Origin: JBMNGN01 sp050949865
GTDB taxonomy: Bacteria; Bacillota; Syntrophomonadia; Syntrophomonadales; Syntrophomonadaceae
Direction: 5' to 3'
DNA: 64,000 nucleotides
Assembly: GCA_050949865.1 (NCBI GenBank)
Contig: JBMNGN010000005.1
Span: 1-64,000 of the forward strand
In this document: piece after piece, positions 44,301 to 53,169 of the stretch
Numbering within the stretch: position 1 is the first letter of the stretch
Layout of the letters: every line of letters begins with the position of its first letter
Notes under the pieces: generated by a model
Seen by the model: only the letters and a program-made list of their open reading frames with translations
What the model was told of the DNA's origin: nothing
Database searches by the model: none
Made by a program: the position numbers and the translations under genes

Positions 44301-44560
44301 GTTTTTTAGTTTTTTAATAATACAGATAAGACTCTCATCCCTTAAGGGACGAGAGTCATTAATCCCGCGGTACCACCCTATTTGGCCAATACTGCCCAGC
44401 TTAAGTTCTTTAACGGTTAACTCCGTCCGGCTTAATTTCACCGGAACTCCCAGGTGGCATTCATTGTGGCCCGTTGCCGACTTTTCACCTGCTACGGCTC
44501 TCTTTAAACCAGGCTTGACAATTACTCTTCTGATCATCGTTTTATATATTAGATTATTAA
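44301..44560 (-). promoter_or_regulatory. T-box leader RNA upstream of lrp-aminotransferase
   Basis: The minus strand carries the T-box sequence AGGGTGGTACCGCG (44366-44379), the 5' AGAAGAGTA element, AGAGAGCCG...GGTGAAAAG, CACCTGGGAGT and a terminator stem (44330-44357) of the usual CGTCCCTTAAGGG type. Uncharged tRNA should allow read-through into lrp and the aminotransferase. The specifier lies in GAATGCCACC: TGC (Cys) by simplest alignment, with GCC (Ala) one base on. I cannot decide between them. Confidence 0.9.
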
Positions 44561-44708
44561 TAACTTATCACTTATCCACTATTTGAGTCAATTAAAAGTT
44601 TCGGAGAATAACGGCAATTATAGCCAAAGGTTGCAAACATTTTCTGAACTAATTTTTTTTAATCCGCATATTATTACTTTAGATTTCTAAGTATCTGGGG
44701 GGATTCTC

Positions 44709-44933
44709 GTGTTGTGCAATACTCTGGAATTAACCAGCGAGGAAAAGCAAGTTGCTAATAAACTGGAACAATACTTTAAATCGGAACAGATGAGTTTTAA
44801 AGACAAGATATTTCATGCCATCTTAATAGCTCAGCATGATCTGGAAGCCCACCACTTCAATAATGAGAATGAACGGCAGAAAATACTGGAGTTTAAAGAG
44901 GTATTATATTCTATACTCAAGAAATTAGCTTAG
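44709..44933 (+). CDS. Small hypothetical protein
   Basis: 74 residues, helical and charged (LTSEEKQVANKLEQYF..., AQHDLEAHHF). TTG/ATG choices exist; the given start at 44709 has GGGGGGAT upstream. No family recognised. It is convergent with the UbiB-like gene. Confidence 0.55.
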   Translation: MLCNTLELTSEEKQVANKLEQYFKSEQMSFKDKIFHAILIAQHDLEAHHFNNENERQKILEFKEVLYSILKKLA

Positions 44934-44958
44934 CTGCCAAAAGGTTTTACTTAAGATA

Positions 44959-46620
44959 TTAATATCGGCCGCTTTTCATTATCGAATATACTAAGAAAAG
45001 ACCGAAAATAAGGGCCGTAGCATACCCAATTTCCACTAAGGGAATCCTGGCTATGAGAGCGCTGGTGCTGCGGTCTACAATTAAAGCAGTACTGATTACG
45101 GTACTAGCCAGGATTATGGCCAGTGATAAACGATTGGATATAATATCAATCTTAATGAGCAGCTTTTTAAGATTGGAGTGTTCCAGCTTTAATTTAAGCT
45201 GCCCCTCCTCAATGGTTTTCAAAATGTGCTCCAAGTCCCGGGGGAGGCTGTGGATTAAGCTGGAGTAATCCAATGCCAGTTCTTGCAGGTCAACCTTAAC
45301 CCTTTGAGGTGAAAACCGGCTTTTCAGCACTCGCCTGCCATAGGGTTCTGCGATATCCACTATACTTAAACTGGGATCTAATTGGGATACGATACTTTCG
45401 GTCGTCATCAGCATTTTAACCATAAGGGAAAGCTCGGCCGGGAGGCGCATCTGATACTTTACAGATAGTTCAATCAATTCCGATAAAGCCACACCCACTT
45501 TAATTTCGGATAACGGTAACCCATAATACTTTCTCTGCAACCTGGAAACATCACGTCGAAATTCCTCATAATCTACCCGCTGACTGCCTACGCCAATATC
45601 CAGCAGGGCTCTTGCCACCCCGTTGGTGTCATATCTCATCATATTAATTAAGAGATGGGTGCACTTTTCCCTAATTATTGGATCGACCAGACCTACCTGC
45701 CCAAAATCGTAAAAAATGATTTTCTCGTTTTCTGCAATGGCTATGTTTCCGGGATGCGGGTCGGCATGAAAAAACCCGTGCTCATAAATCTGCTTAAACA
45801 GTGTATCAATAAAATTAACTACTATTTTACGGGTATCATAATTCGCCTTCTTCAAACTAATGAAGTCAGATATTTTAGTACCTTCCACCAACTCCATGGC
45901 CAATACTTTTTGCGATGAATATTCCCAATAAATCTTTGGCACTATTACATTGGGACTGTCAGCAAAATTACGCCGAAAAATTTCAGCATTCCTGGCTTCT
46001 TTGCGGAAATCCAATTCGTTGCGCAAGGCATCTCCCAGCTCGGCAACTATTTCGCTCACTTTATACAGCCGGCCCCATTTGCTCCTCTTTTCAAACATAA
46101 GGCTTAAAAAGAAGAGTATCTCCAAATCGGTTTCAATTTGCTTTTCCACCTCCGGCCTTTGGACCTTTAGAACCACCTTATCTCCGGATAATAGGGTTGC
46201 CTCATGCACCTGTGCTATAGAGGCTGCGGCTATAGGATCAGGGTTTATATAGGCAAAGTTGTTTTGCAGGTCCAGGCCTTCGCTAGCACAAATACTGGTT
46301 AAGGTCGCGAAGGAAAAGGGAGGTACCCTATCCTGCAGTTTTTCCAATTCAGCAATATATTCCGGGGACATTATATCAGGCCGGATGCTCAGCAACTGCC
46401 CTAATTTAACAAAGGTCGGTCCCAATTCTTCCATAGCTAATCTCAGCCTTTTCGGACTCGCGGATTCCGTACTCACCAGGTTGGGGATTTCCTTATCTTT
46501 GTTTCTAAACATACTGAACCGTTCAAAAACAAACCCAAACCCATAACGGATGAAGACATTGGCTATTTCACGATAGCGGGGCAGGTAGTAAATATGATTC
46601 AAGGGGTTATGCATTTTCAT
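44959..46620 (-). CDS. ubiB: UbiB/ABC1-family atypical kinase
   Basis: 553 residues. The signature KxGQ segment (ELGPTFVKLGQLLSIRPDIMSPEYIAELEKLQDRVPP), AAASIAQVH, the ATP-binding Lys (VVLKVQRP), HADPHPGN and FYDFGQVG are present, with two C-terminal membrane helices. The family supports isoprenoid quinone metabolism in other bacteria; in an anaerobe the role is unclear. A phasin-like gene lies just upstream and may share the transcript. Confidence 0.92.
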   Translation of the reverse strand: MKMHNPLNHIYYLPRYREIANVFIRYGFGFVFERFSMFRNKDKEIPNLVSTESASPKRLRLAMEELGPTFVKLGQLLSIRPDIMSPEYIAELEKLQDRVPPFSFATLTSICASEGLDLQNNFAYINPDPIAAASIAQVHEATLLSGDKVVLKVQRPEVEKQIETDLEILFFLSLMFEKRSKWGRLYKVSEIVAELGDALRNELDFRKEARNAEIFRRNFADSPNVIVPKIYWEYSSQKVLAMELVEGTKISDFISLKKANYDTRKIVVNFIDTLFKQIYEHGFFHADPHPGNIAIAENEKIIFYDFGQVGLVDPIIREKCTHLLINMMRYDTNGVARALLDIGVGSQRVDYEEFRRDVSRLQRKYYGLPLSEIKVGVALSELIELSVKYQMRLPAELSLMVKMLMTTESIVSQLDPSLSIVDIAEPYGRRVLKSRFSPQRVKVDLQELALDYSSLIHSLPRDLEHILKTIEEGQLKLKLEHSNLKKLLIKIDIISNRLSLAIILASTVISTALIVDRSTSALIARIPLVEIGYATALIFGLFLVYSIMKSGRY

Positions 46621-46659
46621 CTCCCCTCCACTGCTTAAAAAAGTAATTTGATGCCAGTC

Positions 46660-46956
46660 TTACTGGTTTATTTGTTTTTCCAATTGGGATACCCTTTTCT
46701 CTAAAGCTTCAAACTCGGCTCGGGATACCAGGGCCATGTTTTGTTTAAACTGTTCCATTTCCTGTTTAACAAATCTTCTAATCTCTTTTTGTCCTTCTTC
46801 ACCTTTTTTCACAGCCTCGTCGATAAAAATCTTGGCTTCCTCCCTGCTCATTTCCCCTTTTTCCACCAGTTCATTGTACAATTTCTCTGCCTTTTCTTTA
46901 GTCATGGTTAAGGCTCCCAGGCCGAAATAAAACATTTTTTCCAGCATATTTGTCAT
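46660..46956 (-). CDS. Phasin-superfamily protein
   Basis: About 98 residues from ATG 46956, which has AAAGGAGG upstream; an ATG 33 bases earlier is less likely. MLEKMFYFGLGALTMTKEKAEKLYNELVEKGEMSREEAK and a C-terminal coiled coil (FEALEKRVSQLEKQI) match the small phasin/PhaF-like proteins (DUF-type poly-hydroxyalkanoate granule-associated family). A role on PHA granules is possible, but these short proteins are often found next to ubiB and may act on membranes. Confidence 0.8.
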   Translation of the reverse strand: MTNMLEKMFYFGLGALTMTKEKAEKLYNELVEKGEMSREEAKIFIDEAVKKGEEGQKEIRRFVKQEMEQFKQNMALVSRAEFEALEKRVSQLEKQINQ

Positions 46957-47187
46957 TCGGTAACCTCCTTTAATCAATACCCTTTGCAATAGCTTACCAC
47001 AATTTGTTTTTATTTATAATCATATACAGCTATATGTCCTAACAATCATTCCCGATCCCAACTAGTTATTTCAGGCAATCCTTTTTTATCCTGATGAGGA
47101 ATTATTTAATATCGAAATGCGGATAATCTATTTATGCAGCCAAGTGTTTCCTGGTTATCTCAATAGGGTAGATTTGGCTAACTAAAA

Positions 47188-47238
47188 TTGACATAAAAAG
47201 ATAAGCTGAGTAATAATAGTTAATGCAAGTACTTGCAT
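47188..47238 (+). promoter_or_regulatory. Promoter and palindromic operator of the znu operon
   Basis: TTGACA (47188-47193), a 17-base spacer and TAATAA (47211-47216) make a strong sigma-A promoter. Seven bases on is the perfect 16-bp palindrome ATGCAAGTACTTGCAT (47223-47238), covering the expected transcription start. It is well placed for repression, most simply by the Fur-family protein encoded at the end of the operon. Confidence 0.8.
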
Positions 47239-47271
47239 GTAGTTCCTTTTTCCCAAAGGAGGTAAGCTATA

Positions 47272-48174
47272 ATGTTTAAACCGGGTAATAAATCCAGGTT
47301 ATGGCTGATACTTATCGTGCTGCTCCTGGATTTTACAATGGTTTCTGGTTGTACTAAGAAGGAAAGTCAGGTGTCCAACGAGCTTCACACTATTGGGGTG
47401 GCGGTTTCCATTATCCCGCAGGCCAGTTTTGTAGAGGCAGTAGGGGGCGATTTGGTTCAGGTACTTACGATGATCCCACCGGGAGCCAGCCCCGAAAACT
47501 ATGCTCCGAGTCCGAAGGTCATGGAACAACTCAGTGAGACTGATATTTATTTTACCATAGGGGTTCCCGCTGAAAAGGACGGGATTCTGCCCCGGCTCAT
47601 GCAGGTTAATCCACACATGAAGGTGGTTGACCTTCCACAGCGGGTGGATAAAATCTATCCCCCCCTTGAAATAGCCCCTGGAGAATTGGATCCGCATCGC
47701 TGGTTATCCCCCAAACGGGCAATTGTTATGGTGGAAGCTATAGCCGATGAATTATCCGCCATTGATCCTGAACATTCTGAAATCTACAAAATTAATGCCC
47801 AAAGCTATCAGGCACAGCTAGAACAACTACATAACGAAATTAGTACTGCTTTAGCCGGGCTGGCCGGGCAGAGTTTTATTGTCTACCACCCCTCTTTGGG
47901 ATATTTCGCCGATGATTATGGCCTTAACATGATTGCCCTGGAGCAAGAGGGCAAAGCGGCTACTGCTAAAAATATTCAGTCAGTAATCGACCAGGCACGA
48001 AAAGAAAATATTACCGCGGTTCTTTACCAGGCAGAACTGGACGGCAAACAAGCCCATACCCTGGCTGAAGAATTGGGGGGAACGGCCCAGTTAATTGCCC
48101 CACTGGCTGCAGATTATATTGATAATTTGAGGAAAACAGCCGATGTATTAAACCGGATTATGAAAAAACCCTAA
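47272..48174 (+). CDS. znuA: Metal ABC transporter substrate-binding lipoprotein (ZnuA-like)
   Basis: 300 residues with a lipoprotein signal (hydrophobic stretch, then MVSGC lipobox; Cys about 27). Cluster A-1/ZnuA family: VSIIPQASFVEAVGG, PPGASPENYAPSPKVMEQL, ELDPHRWLSPKRAIVMVEAI, VYHPSLGYFADDYGLNMIALEQEG, ITAVLYQAELDGKQA. Two of the expected metal histidines are present (DPHRW and YHPSLGY). The first is replaced (SPENY, where zinc proteins have a His). No His-rich loop. GGAGG-type ribosome site at 47258. Zinc is probable, but manganese or another metal is not excluded. Confidence 0.88.
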   Translation: MFKPGNKSRLWLILIVLLLDFTMVSGCTKKESQVSNELHTIGVAVSIIPQASFVEAVGGDLVQVLTMIPPGASPENYAPSPKVMEQLSETDIYFTIGVPAEKDGILPRLMQVNPHMKVVDLPQRVDKIYPPLEIAPGELDPHRWLSPKRAIVMVEAIADELSAIDPEHSEIYKINAQSYQAQLEQLHNEISTALAGLAGQSFIVYHPSLGYFADDYGLNMIALEQEGKAATAKNIQSVIDQARKENITAVLYQAELDGKQAHTLAEELGGTAQLIAPLAADYIDNLRKTADVLNRIMKKP

Positions 48175-48281
48175 AGCAACCAGTGTTTTACAGCTATTCT
48201 TGTTTAATAAGAGTATAGCTAAACCTTTGTTCGAATAATAATTGATGATGATATAAATCCAGAACTGGTGGAGGTTATTTA

Positions 48282-49055
48282 ATGACCTTAAGTCAGGCAG
48301 TATGTTTGCAGAATGTTTCTGCAGGTTATGGAAATCTGACAGCATTGGAGGATATCAATCTAAGTATCCCTGCAGGAAGCTTTACCGGGATTATCGGTCC
48401 CAATGGCGGAGGAAAAACCACCCTTTTAAAGCTCATATTGGGGATACTGCTCCCATGGAAAGGGAAGGTAACGGTTTTTGGCCGACCTCCCTCCATGAGC
48501 CGCAATCTGATTGGTTATGTTCCTCAGGCTGTCAACATAAACCGGCAGTTCCCAATTTCAGTCAGGCAGGTAATCCTACACGGTCGGTTAGCTGGAAGTC
48601 CTTTGGCTTTTCACCGCTATAGCAAGTCGGATCAACAAAAAGCTGATTGGTGCTTGCAGCGCCTGGGGGTAGAGGATCTTGCCGACCGCCAGATCGGTCA
48701 GTTATCCACCGGCCAATTACAGAGGGTTTTAATCGCCCGGGCATTAGCTACCGAACCTACCCTATTGCTCTTGGACGAACCCACAAACGGGTTGGACTCC
48801 AATGCCAGCAGTAGGGTATACCAGTTATTGAAGGAACTTAACCGACATATAACTATTATTATGGTTACTCATGATACAATGGCTATCAGCACCTATGTAC
48901 ATAATATCGCCTGTATAAACCACCGGCTGCACTATCATGGAGAAGTTGATCTAAGCCCGGAGCTGGTGATGAGATTGTACGGATGCCCGGTGGACCTGAT
49001 TGCCCATGGGGTTCCTCACCGGGTACTAAAAGATCACGGAGGTCCCAATGTTTAG
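48282..49055 (+). CDS. znuC: Metal ABC transporter ATPase (ZnuC-like)
   Basis: 257 residues. Walker A GPNGGGKTTLLKL, Q-loop GYVPQ, signature LSTGQLQRVLIARAL, Walker B LLLDEPTNGLD, switch VTHD. GGAGG precedes the ATG. It overlaps the permease gene start by 8 bp. Part of the znuACB-fur operon. Confidence 0.95.
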   Translation: MTLSQAVCLQNVSAGYGNLTALEDINLSIPAGSFTGIIGPNGGGKTTLLKLILGILLPWKGKVTVFGRPPSMSRNLIGYVPQAVNINRQFPISVRQVILHGRLAGSPLAFHRYSKSDQQKADWCLQRLGVEDLADRQIGQLSTGQLQRVLIARALATEPTLLLLDEPTNGLDSNASSRVYQLLKELNRHITIIMVTHDTMAISTYVHNIACINHRLHYHGEVDLSPELVMRLYGCPVDLIAHGVPHRVLKDHGGPNV

Positions 49056-49875
49056 TGCCTTGTTTCAGTACAATTTTCTACAACATGCTGTAATGGCTGC
49101 TTTGCTGGCCAGCCTTGCTTGTGGAATAATTGGACCGGTAATAGTTGAGAAGAGATTATTGATGATGAGCGGGGGTATTGCTCATACCGCCTTTGGCGGA
49201 ATAGGCTTGGGTTACTATTTGCAGCTGGAACCTATTTATACCGCCCTGGGTTTCTCTATGTTTTCATCGCTGGCTATTGCTCAAATCCAGCGTCGTTCAA
49301 TAGTTATGCCCGATGTCTTAGTCGGCATGTTCTGGCCTCTGGGTATGGCACTTGGAATCCTGTTCATTTCCTTTACCCCAGGTTACCCTCCCAGTATGAG
49401 CAGCTACCTTTTTGGGGATATCTTAACTGTTTCCCGGTTTGATTTACGGGTTATGCTATTACTGGATGGATTGCTGTTATTTATAATGGCGGCATTCTAC
49501 CATTTGCTCCAGGCTTATTTGTTTGATGAAGAATATAGTCAAGCCCTTGGTTTACCTATGGTCCTGGCTGAAGCCTTGGTCTATGCTATGATAGCCATAA
49601 CCGTAGTGGTCCTTATCAGGGTAGTGGGCATAATTCTAATCCTGGCCTTACTTTCTGTTCCCCCAGCCCTGGCTAAGCTCTTGCGGGCGGATTTGCCAGG
49701 AATAATTCTGCTGTCAATAATAATTGGGGCTATCCTTTGCTTGGCCGGCCTGGGAATATCGTACCACTATAACCTGGCGTCAGGAGCAGTAATCGTCATA
49801 TTAACCGTATTGATGTACATAATGGTACAGGGGTTCTTCAAAATAAACCATATTATTCTTCCCCGGCAAGGCTGA
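49048..49875 (+). CDS. znuB: Metal ABC transporter permease (ZnuB-like)
   Basis: 275 residues, about 8 membrane helices of the ABC-3 family. GPVIVEKRLLMMSGGIAHTAFGGIGLGYYL near the N-terminus and VVGIILILALLSVPPALAKLL are the conserved blocks. GGAGG lies just before the ATG, within the znuC end. Confidence 0.95.
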   Translation: MFSALFQYNFLQHAVMAALLASLACGIIGPVIVEKRLLMMSGGIAHTAFGGIGLGYYLQLEPIYTALGFSMFSSLAIAQIQRRSIVMPDVLVGMFWPLGMALGILFISFTPGYPPSMSSYLFGDILTVSRFDLRVMLLLDGLLLFIMAAFYHLLQAYLFDEEYSQALGLPMVLAEALVYAMIAITVVVLIRVVGIILILALLSVPPALAKLLRADLPGIILLSIIIGAILCLAGLGISYHYNLASGAVIVILTVLMYIMVQGFFKINHIILPRQG

Positions 49876-49932
49876 AAAGGTATGTCAATATGCTATAATT
49901 TAGGGCAGTAGCCGTTTAGGAGGGATATATCA

Positions 49933-50358
49933 ATGGATTCTAACCAGTTATGGGGCAAATTGTCCCCTAAGGGTTATAAAATGACCCCGAATCGCCAACA
50001 AATACTGCAAATCCTGACGGCAGAATCACACTGGTTAACCGCTAAATCCCTGCATGAACAGCTTCTGGCCAGGCAGGTCCGGATTAACCTGTCAACCGTA
50101 TGCCGTAATTTGGAAACACTTTATCATATGGGGTTTCTTTGCCGGGTAGATCGCGAACGTAATGGTATTTTTTCTTATCGCTGGCGGGACACGAAAGAAC
50201 ACCACCACCATTTAATCTGCCTGTCCTGCGGGAAAATAATTCCCCTGCTTTATTGTCCTTTGGATAGTCTAAGGACCCATCATATCAAGGGATTTAAGGA
50301 CCTGGAATGTCAGTTCGAAGTTTACGGACATTGCCGGGATTGCCAGCCCCAACCATAA
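49933..50358 (+). CDS. fur: Fur-family metal-responsive repressor (Zur/Fur)
   Basis: 141 residues. The winged HTH (KMTPNRQQILQILTAESHWLTAKSLHEQLLARQVRINLSTVCRNLETL) is followed by the metal site HHHHLICLSCGKII and a C-terminal CGHCRDC-like pair (GHCRDC). AGGAGG precedes the ATG. Its place after znuACB suggests zinc (Zur-like) sensing and autoregulation through the palindrome at 47223-47238. Confidence 0.9.
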   Translation: MDSNQLWGKLSPKGYKMTPNRQQILQILTAESHWLTAKSLHEQLLARQVRINLSTVCRNLETLYHMGFLCRVDRERNGIFSYRWRDTKEHHHHLICLSCGKIIPLLYCPLDSLRTHHIKGFKDLECQFEVYGHCRDCQPQP

Positions 50359-50565
50359 AAGACCCGGTTGGCAAAACCCTGCCTATATTTACAATCAGAT
50401 CACCTTACCCGGTTTCTTTTCCGCCACAGGCTTTCCTATTGGTTATTTGCTTTAACGGTATCTTTGGGTTTGAGCAGAAATCCATTGGTTGAATGGTTAA
50501 GATTCCAGGCTATTACGGAACCGTTAAAGGTACCTGGCGGATATCTTAGGATCCACCAAAAACCA

Positions 50566-51810
50566 TTATTTTAGCAATAGGGGCTTATGGTTAGGCATTT
50601 CTACAGCATCATCCTTGGAGCCTGCAAGAATTGTATTGCTGGCCTTTGACTCGGAAAGGGTTAAAAACACGACCAGCAAACCTACAAGGCCCATGCCTGA
50701 CCCTGACCAGAAAGCTGCCTGATATCCACCCAGAGAAAAAGCTATGGTGGCCAGAACCGGCCCCACGGTTTGCCCCAGACGAAGGCAAGAGCCGTTTAAA
50801 GACATAAATGCCGCTCTATGTTCAAGGGGAGCTTGTTCAGCCAACAGGGTTTGCAGGCTGGGCATATTCATACCATGGGTTAGACCCAGGAACAGGGTGA
50901 CCAGGAAAAACATCTCCACCCTTGGCACAAACGGCATAACCAGCATGGATATTATGTAGCCGATAAAGCTGATCTTAATCATGGTTTGCCTCTTTAAATG
51001 GCGGTTTATCCTGCCTATCTGGGAAGCAACGGTTGCGGTAGTTATAGACATAGAAAATTGAACAATTCCAATAAAGTACGGCTCTGCATTAAAAATGTCC
51101 CCGAGTAATAGGCTTAAATAGGTTAAATAAGGCCCAAAGATTATGATCCATAAAGCAGTAACCAGAAAGAAAATCCCCACTACCCGCTTGTTTTTCATTC
51201 CATGCAAGGTTCCGTCCAGGTACTGCCTAAAGCCCTGACTGGATTTGGGCTCCGGGTTTTTTAACAGCTTGAGTACAATTAACCCTAAAGGTATGGCCAG
51301 CCAGGAAATAAAAAAGGGATAATGCCAGGAAAATGCGGCTAGAGCGCCTCCCACCACCGGAAAACTGGCGGTCCCAATGCTCATGGCACTGGCATTTTGC
51401 CCCATATGGCGTAGTCTTTTCTGCCCTTCATATAGATCACCGATTATAGTTGGGCTCAATGAACCTACTGCAGCCGCGCCAAACCCCTGAATAAAACGCA
51501 GAAACAGCAAAAGGTTAATATCTGAGACAAATCCGCACATGCCTCCTGATACCCCAAATAAAAAAAGCGACGGTACCAGGGCCTTTTTTCTGCCCAACCG
51601 ATCTGCTATTACCCCTAGAAAAGGAGACAGAAAAATGCCAGGCAAGGTAAAAACCGTTATTAGCATAGCCACCTGGCTTCTGGTCAGCTCCAATTCCTCC
51701 ATAATCAACGGGAATGCAGGGGTAATAGCCGCTACCCCCATTGTTGACATAAGGGTTATTCCAAATACAATTAGCAGGTTAATATCTACCTTCTCTCTAT
51801 TTAGTACCAT
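50566..51810 (-). CDS. MFS exporter (Bcr/NorA-like)
   Basis: Twelve-helix major facilitator. The start at 51810 (MVLNREKVDIN) is preferred because AAGGAG lies just upstream; a longer frame runs to 51855. Motif A GVIADRLGRKKAL is present between helices 2 and 3. Divergent from a second MFS gene with a 145-bp shared intergenic region. Substrate unknown. Confidence 0.85.
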   Translation of the reverse strand: MVLNREKVDINLLIVFGITLMSTMGVAAITPAFPLIMEELELTRSQVAMLITVFTLPGIFLSPFLGVIADRLGRKKALVPSLFLFGVSGGMCGFVSDINLLLFLRFIQGFGAAAVGSLSPTIIGDLYEGQKRLRHMGQNASAMSIGTASFPVVGGALAAFSWHYPFFISWLAIPLGLIVLKLLKNPEPKSSQGFRQYLDGTLHGMKNKRVVGIFFLVTALWIIIFGPYLTYLSLLLGDIFNAEPYFIGIVQFSMSITTATVASQIGRINRHLKRQTMIKISFIGYIISMLVMPFVPRVEMFFLVTLFLGLTHGMNMPSLQTLLAEQAPLEHRAAFMSLNGSCLRLGQTVGPVLATIAFSLGGYQAAFWSGSGMGLVGLLVVFLTLSESKASNTILAGSKDDAVEMPNHKPLLLK

Positions 51811-51954
51811 CTTGTTAAATTCACTCCTTACTTTCCCAATAACATATTTTAACATAATTGTTTATATTTATCTGGGGAATTTTATTATATACTTGTAATT
51901 ATGTTAGTTTTTGGTGTATGTTGTTTAAGAGCCGTAAATATAGGGGGCAGTCCG

Positions 51955-53145
51955 TTGGAGCAGAAAACACCTTTGTGGACCAAGAATTTTTTTCTTATAT
52001 TTTTTACCAATCTGTTGCTTTTCGTCAGTTTCTACATGTTGATTCCTGTCCTGCCCAAGTTTGTTACCGAAGTCCTGCAGGGTACTGAAAATCAGGTTGG
52101 TTATGTAATTGGAATTCTATCGATTACTTCCCTGTTTTTTAGGCCCATATCCGGCTATCTTCTGGATACCATGGGAAGGAAAAAAAACCTGTTCTTCGGC
52201 CTATTGTTTTTCGCTCTGGCTATGGGTACTTATAACCTGGTAGCCAGCCTGGGGTTTTTATTGATGCTCAGGTCACTCCACGGGATCTCCTGGTCTTTTT
52301 CCACCACCGGAACTTCAACCCTGGCTGCGGATATTGTGCCTAAAGCTCGCAGGGGTGAAGGACTGGGTTACTACGGCTTATCCTATACTCTAGCAATGGC
52401 ATTTGGTCCCAGCATAGGCTTGTTTATCCTGGGTCAAAAGGATTTTTCCAGTTTGTTTACCGCCGGTCTGGTCCTGTCGGTCATAAGTATTGCCTGTCTG
52501 CTGGGAATTTCCTATTCCGAGGATTTCAAACCTGCCAAAGGAACAATTGAACCAACCAGCTTTTATGAGCCCTCAGTATTACCCTTGTCGGGTATCATAT
52601 TATCCATTAATTTTGTTTATGGCGGAATTGTGTCGTTTATTACTCTTTATAGTGAACAAATAGGTGTTCTTAATGGTGGGATTTATTTTATGGCCTATGC
52701 ATTAACCCTGTTTGTAGTCAGGCCTAGTTCAGGAAGGATTTATGATGTGCATGGCCCGGTCAGTATAATGACTACCGGGTTTATCTCGGTTTTTTTAGCT
52801 TTTATTTTGCTCTACGCAGCCAATAGCAGTGGGTTTTTTATAGCTTCGGCCATAACCATGGGAATAGGTATAGGTATTATACAGCCCACCTGTATAGCTA
52901 TGGCAATGAACCGGGTTCCTCCCCACCGACGGGGAGCCGCTAATGCAACTGTATTGGCCGCCATTGACCTGGGAATAGGTTCCGGTTCGATCTTGTTAGG
53001 TATTATATCTAATTATATGGGATTAGCTCATATGTACCTTTATTCCAGTTTGGTTATTATTCTGCCAGCCACCATTTTTTATCTAATAGAAGTACCAGCT
53101 CATAAAACTAAAATTAAGCAGAAAGCCATAAGCCAAAAGGAGTGA
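51955..53145 (+). CDS. MFS transporter, second of a divergent pair
   Basis: Twelve-helix MFS. A TTG at 51955 (L/MEQKTPLWTKNFFLIFF) with AGGGGG 7 bases upstream is a better start than the ATG at 51901, which has no ribosome site and adds 18 residues. Motif A YLLDTMGRKKNLFFG is visible, and the later RIYDVHGP is the related half-repeat. Resembles YqgE/staphylopine-type or NarK-like drug exporters only broadly; substrate unknown. Confidence 0.82.
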   Translation: MEQKTPLWTKNFFLIFFTNLLLFVSFYMLIPVLPKFVTEVLQGTENQVGYVIGILSITSLFFRPISGYLLDTMGRKKNLFFGLLFFALAMGTYNLVASLGFLLMLRSLHGISWSFSTTGTSTLAADIVPKARRGEGLGYYGLSYTLAMAFGPSIGLFILGQKDFSSLFTAGLVLSVISIACLLGISYSEDFKPAKGTIEPTSFYEPSVLPLSGIILSINFVYGGIVSFITLYSEQIGVLNGGIYFMAYALTLFVVRPSSGRIYDVHGPVSIMTTGFISVFLAFILLYAANSSGFFIASAITMGIGIGIIQPTCIAMAMNRVPPHRRGAANATVLAAIDLGIGSGSILLGIISNYMGLAHMYLYSSLVIILPATIFYLIEVPAHKTKIKQKAISQKE

Positions 53146-53169
53146 GGATTCCAAACCTTGCCGGACAGC

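Noticed and set aside
44366..44500. Assigning the T-box to one amino acid
   Set aside because: The specifier triplet cannot be fixed by eye: TGC and GCC overlap in GAATGCCACC.
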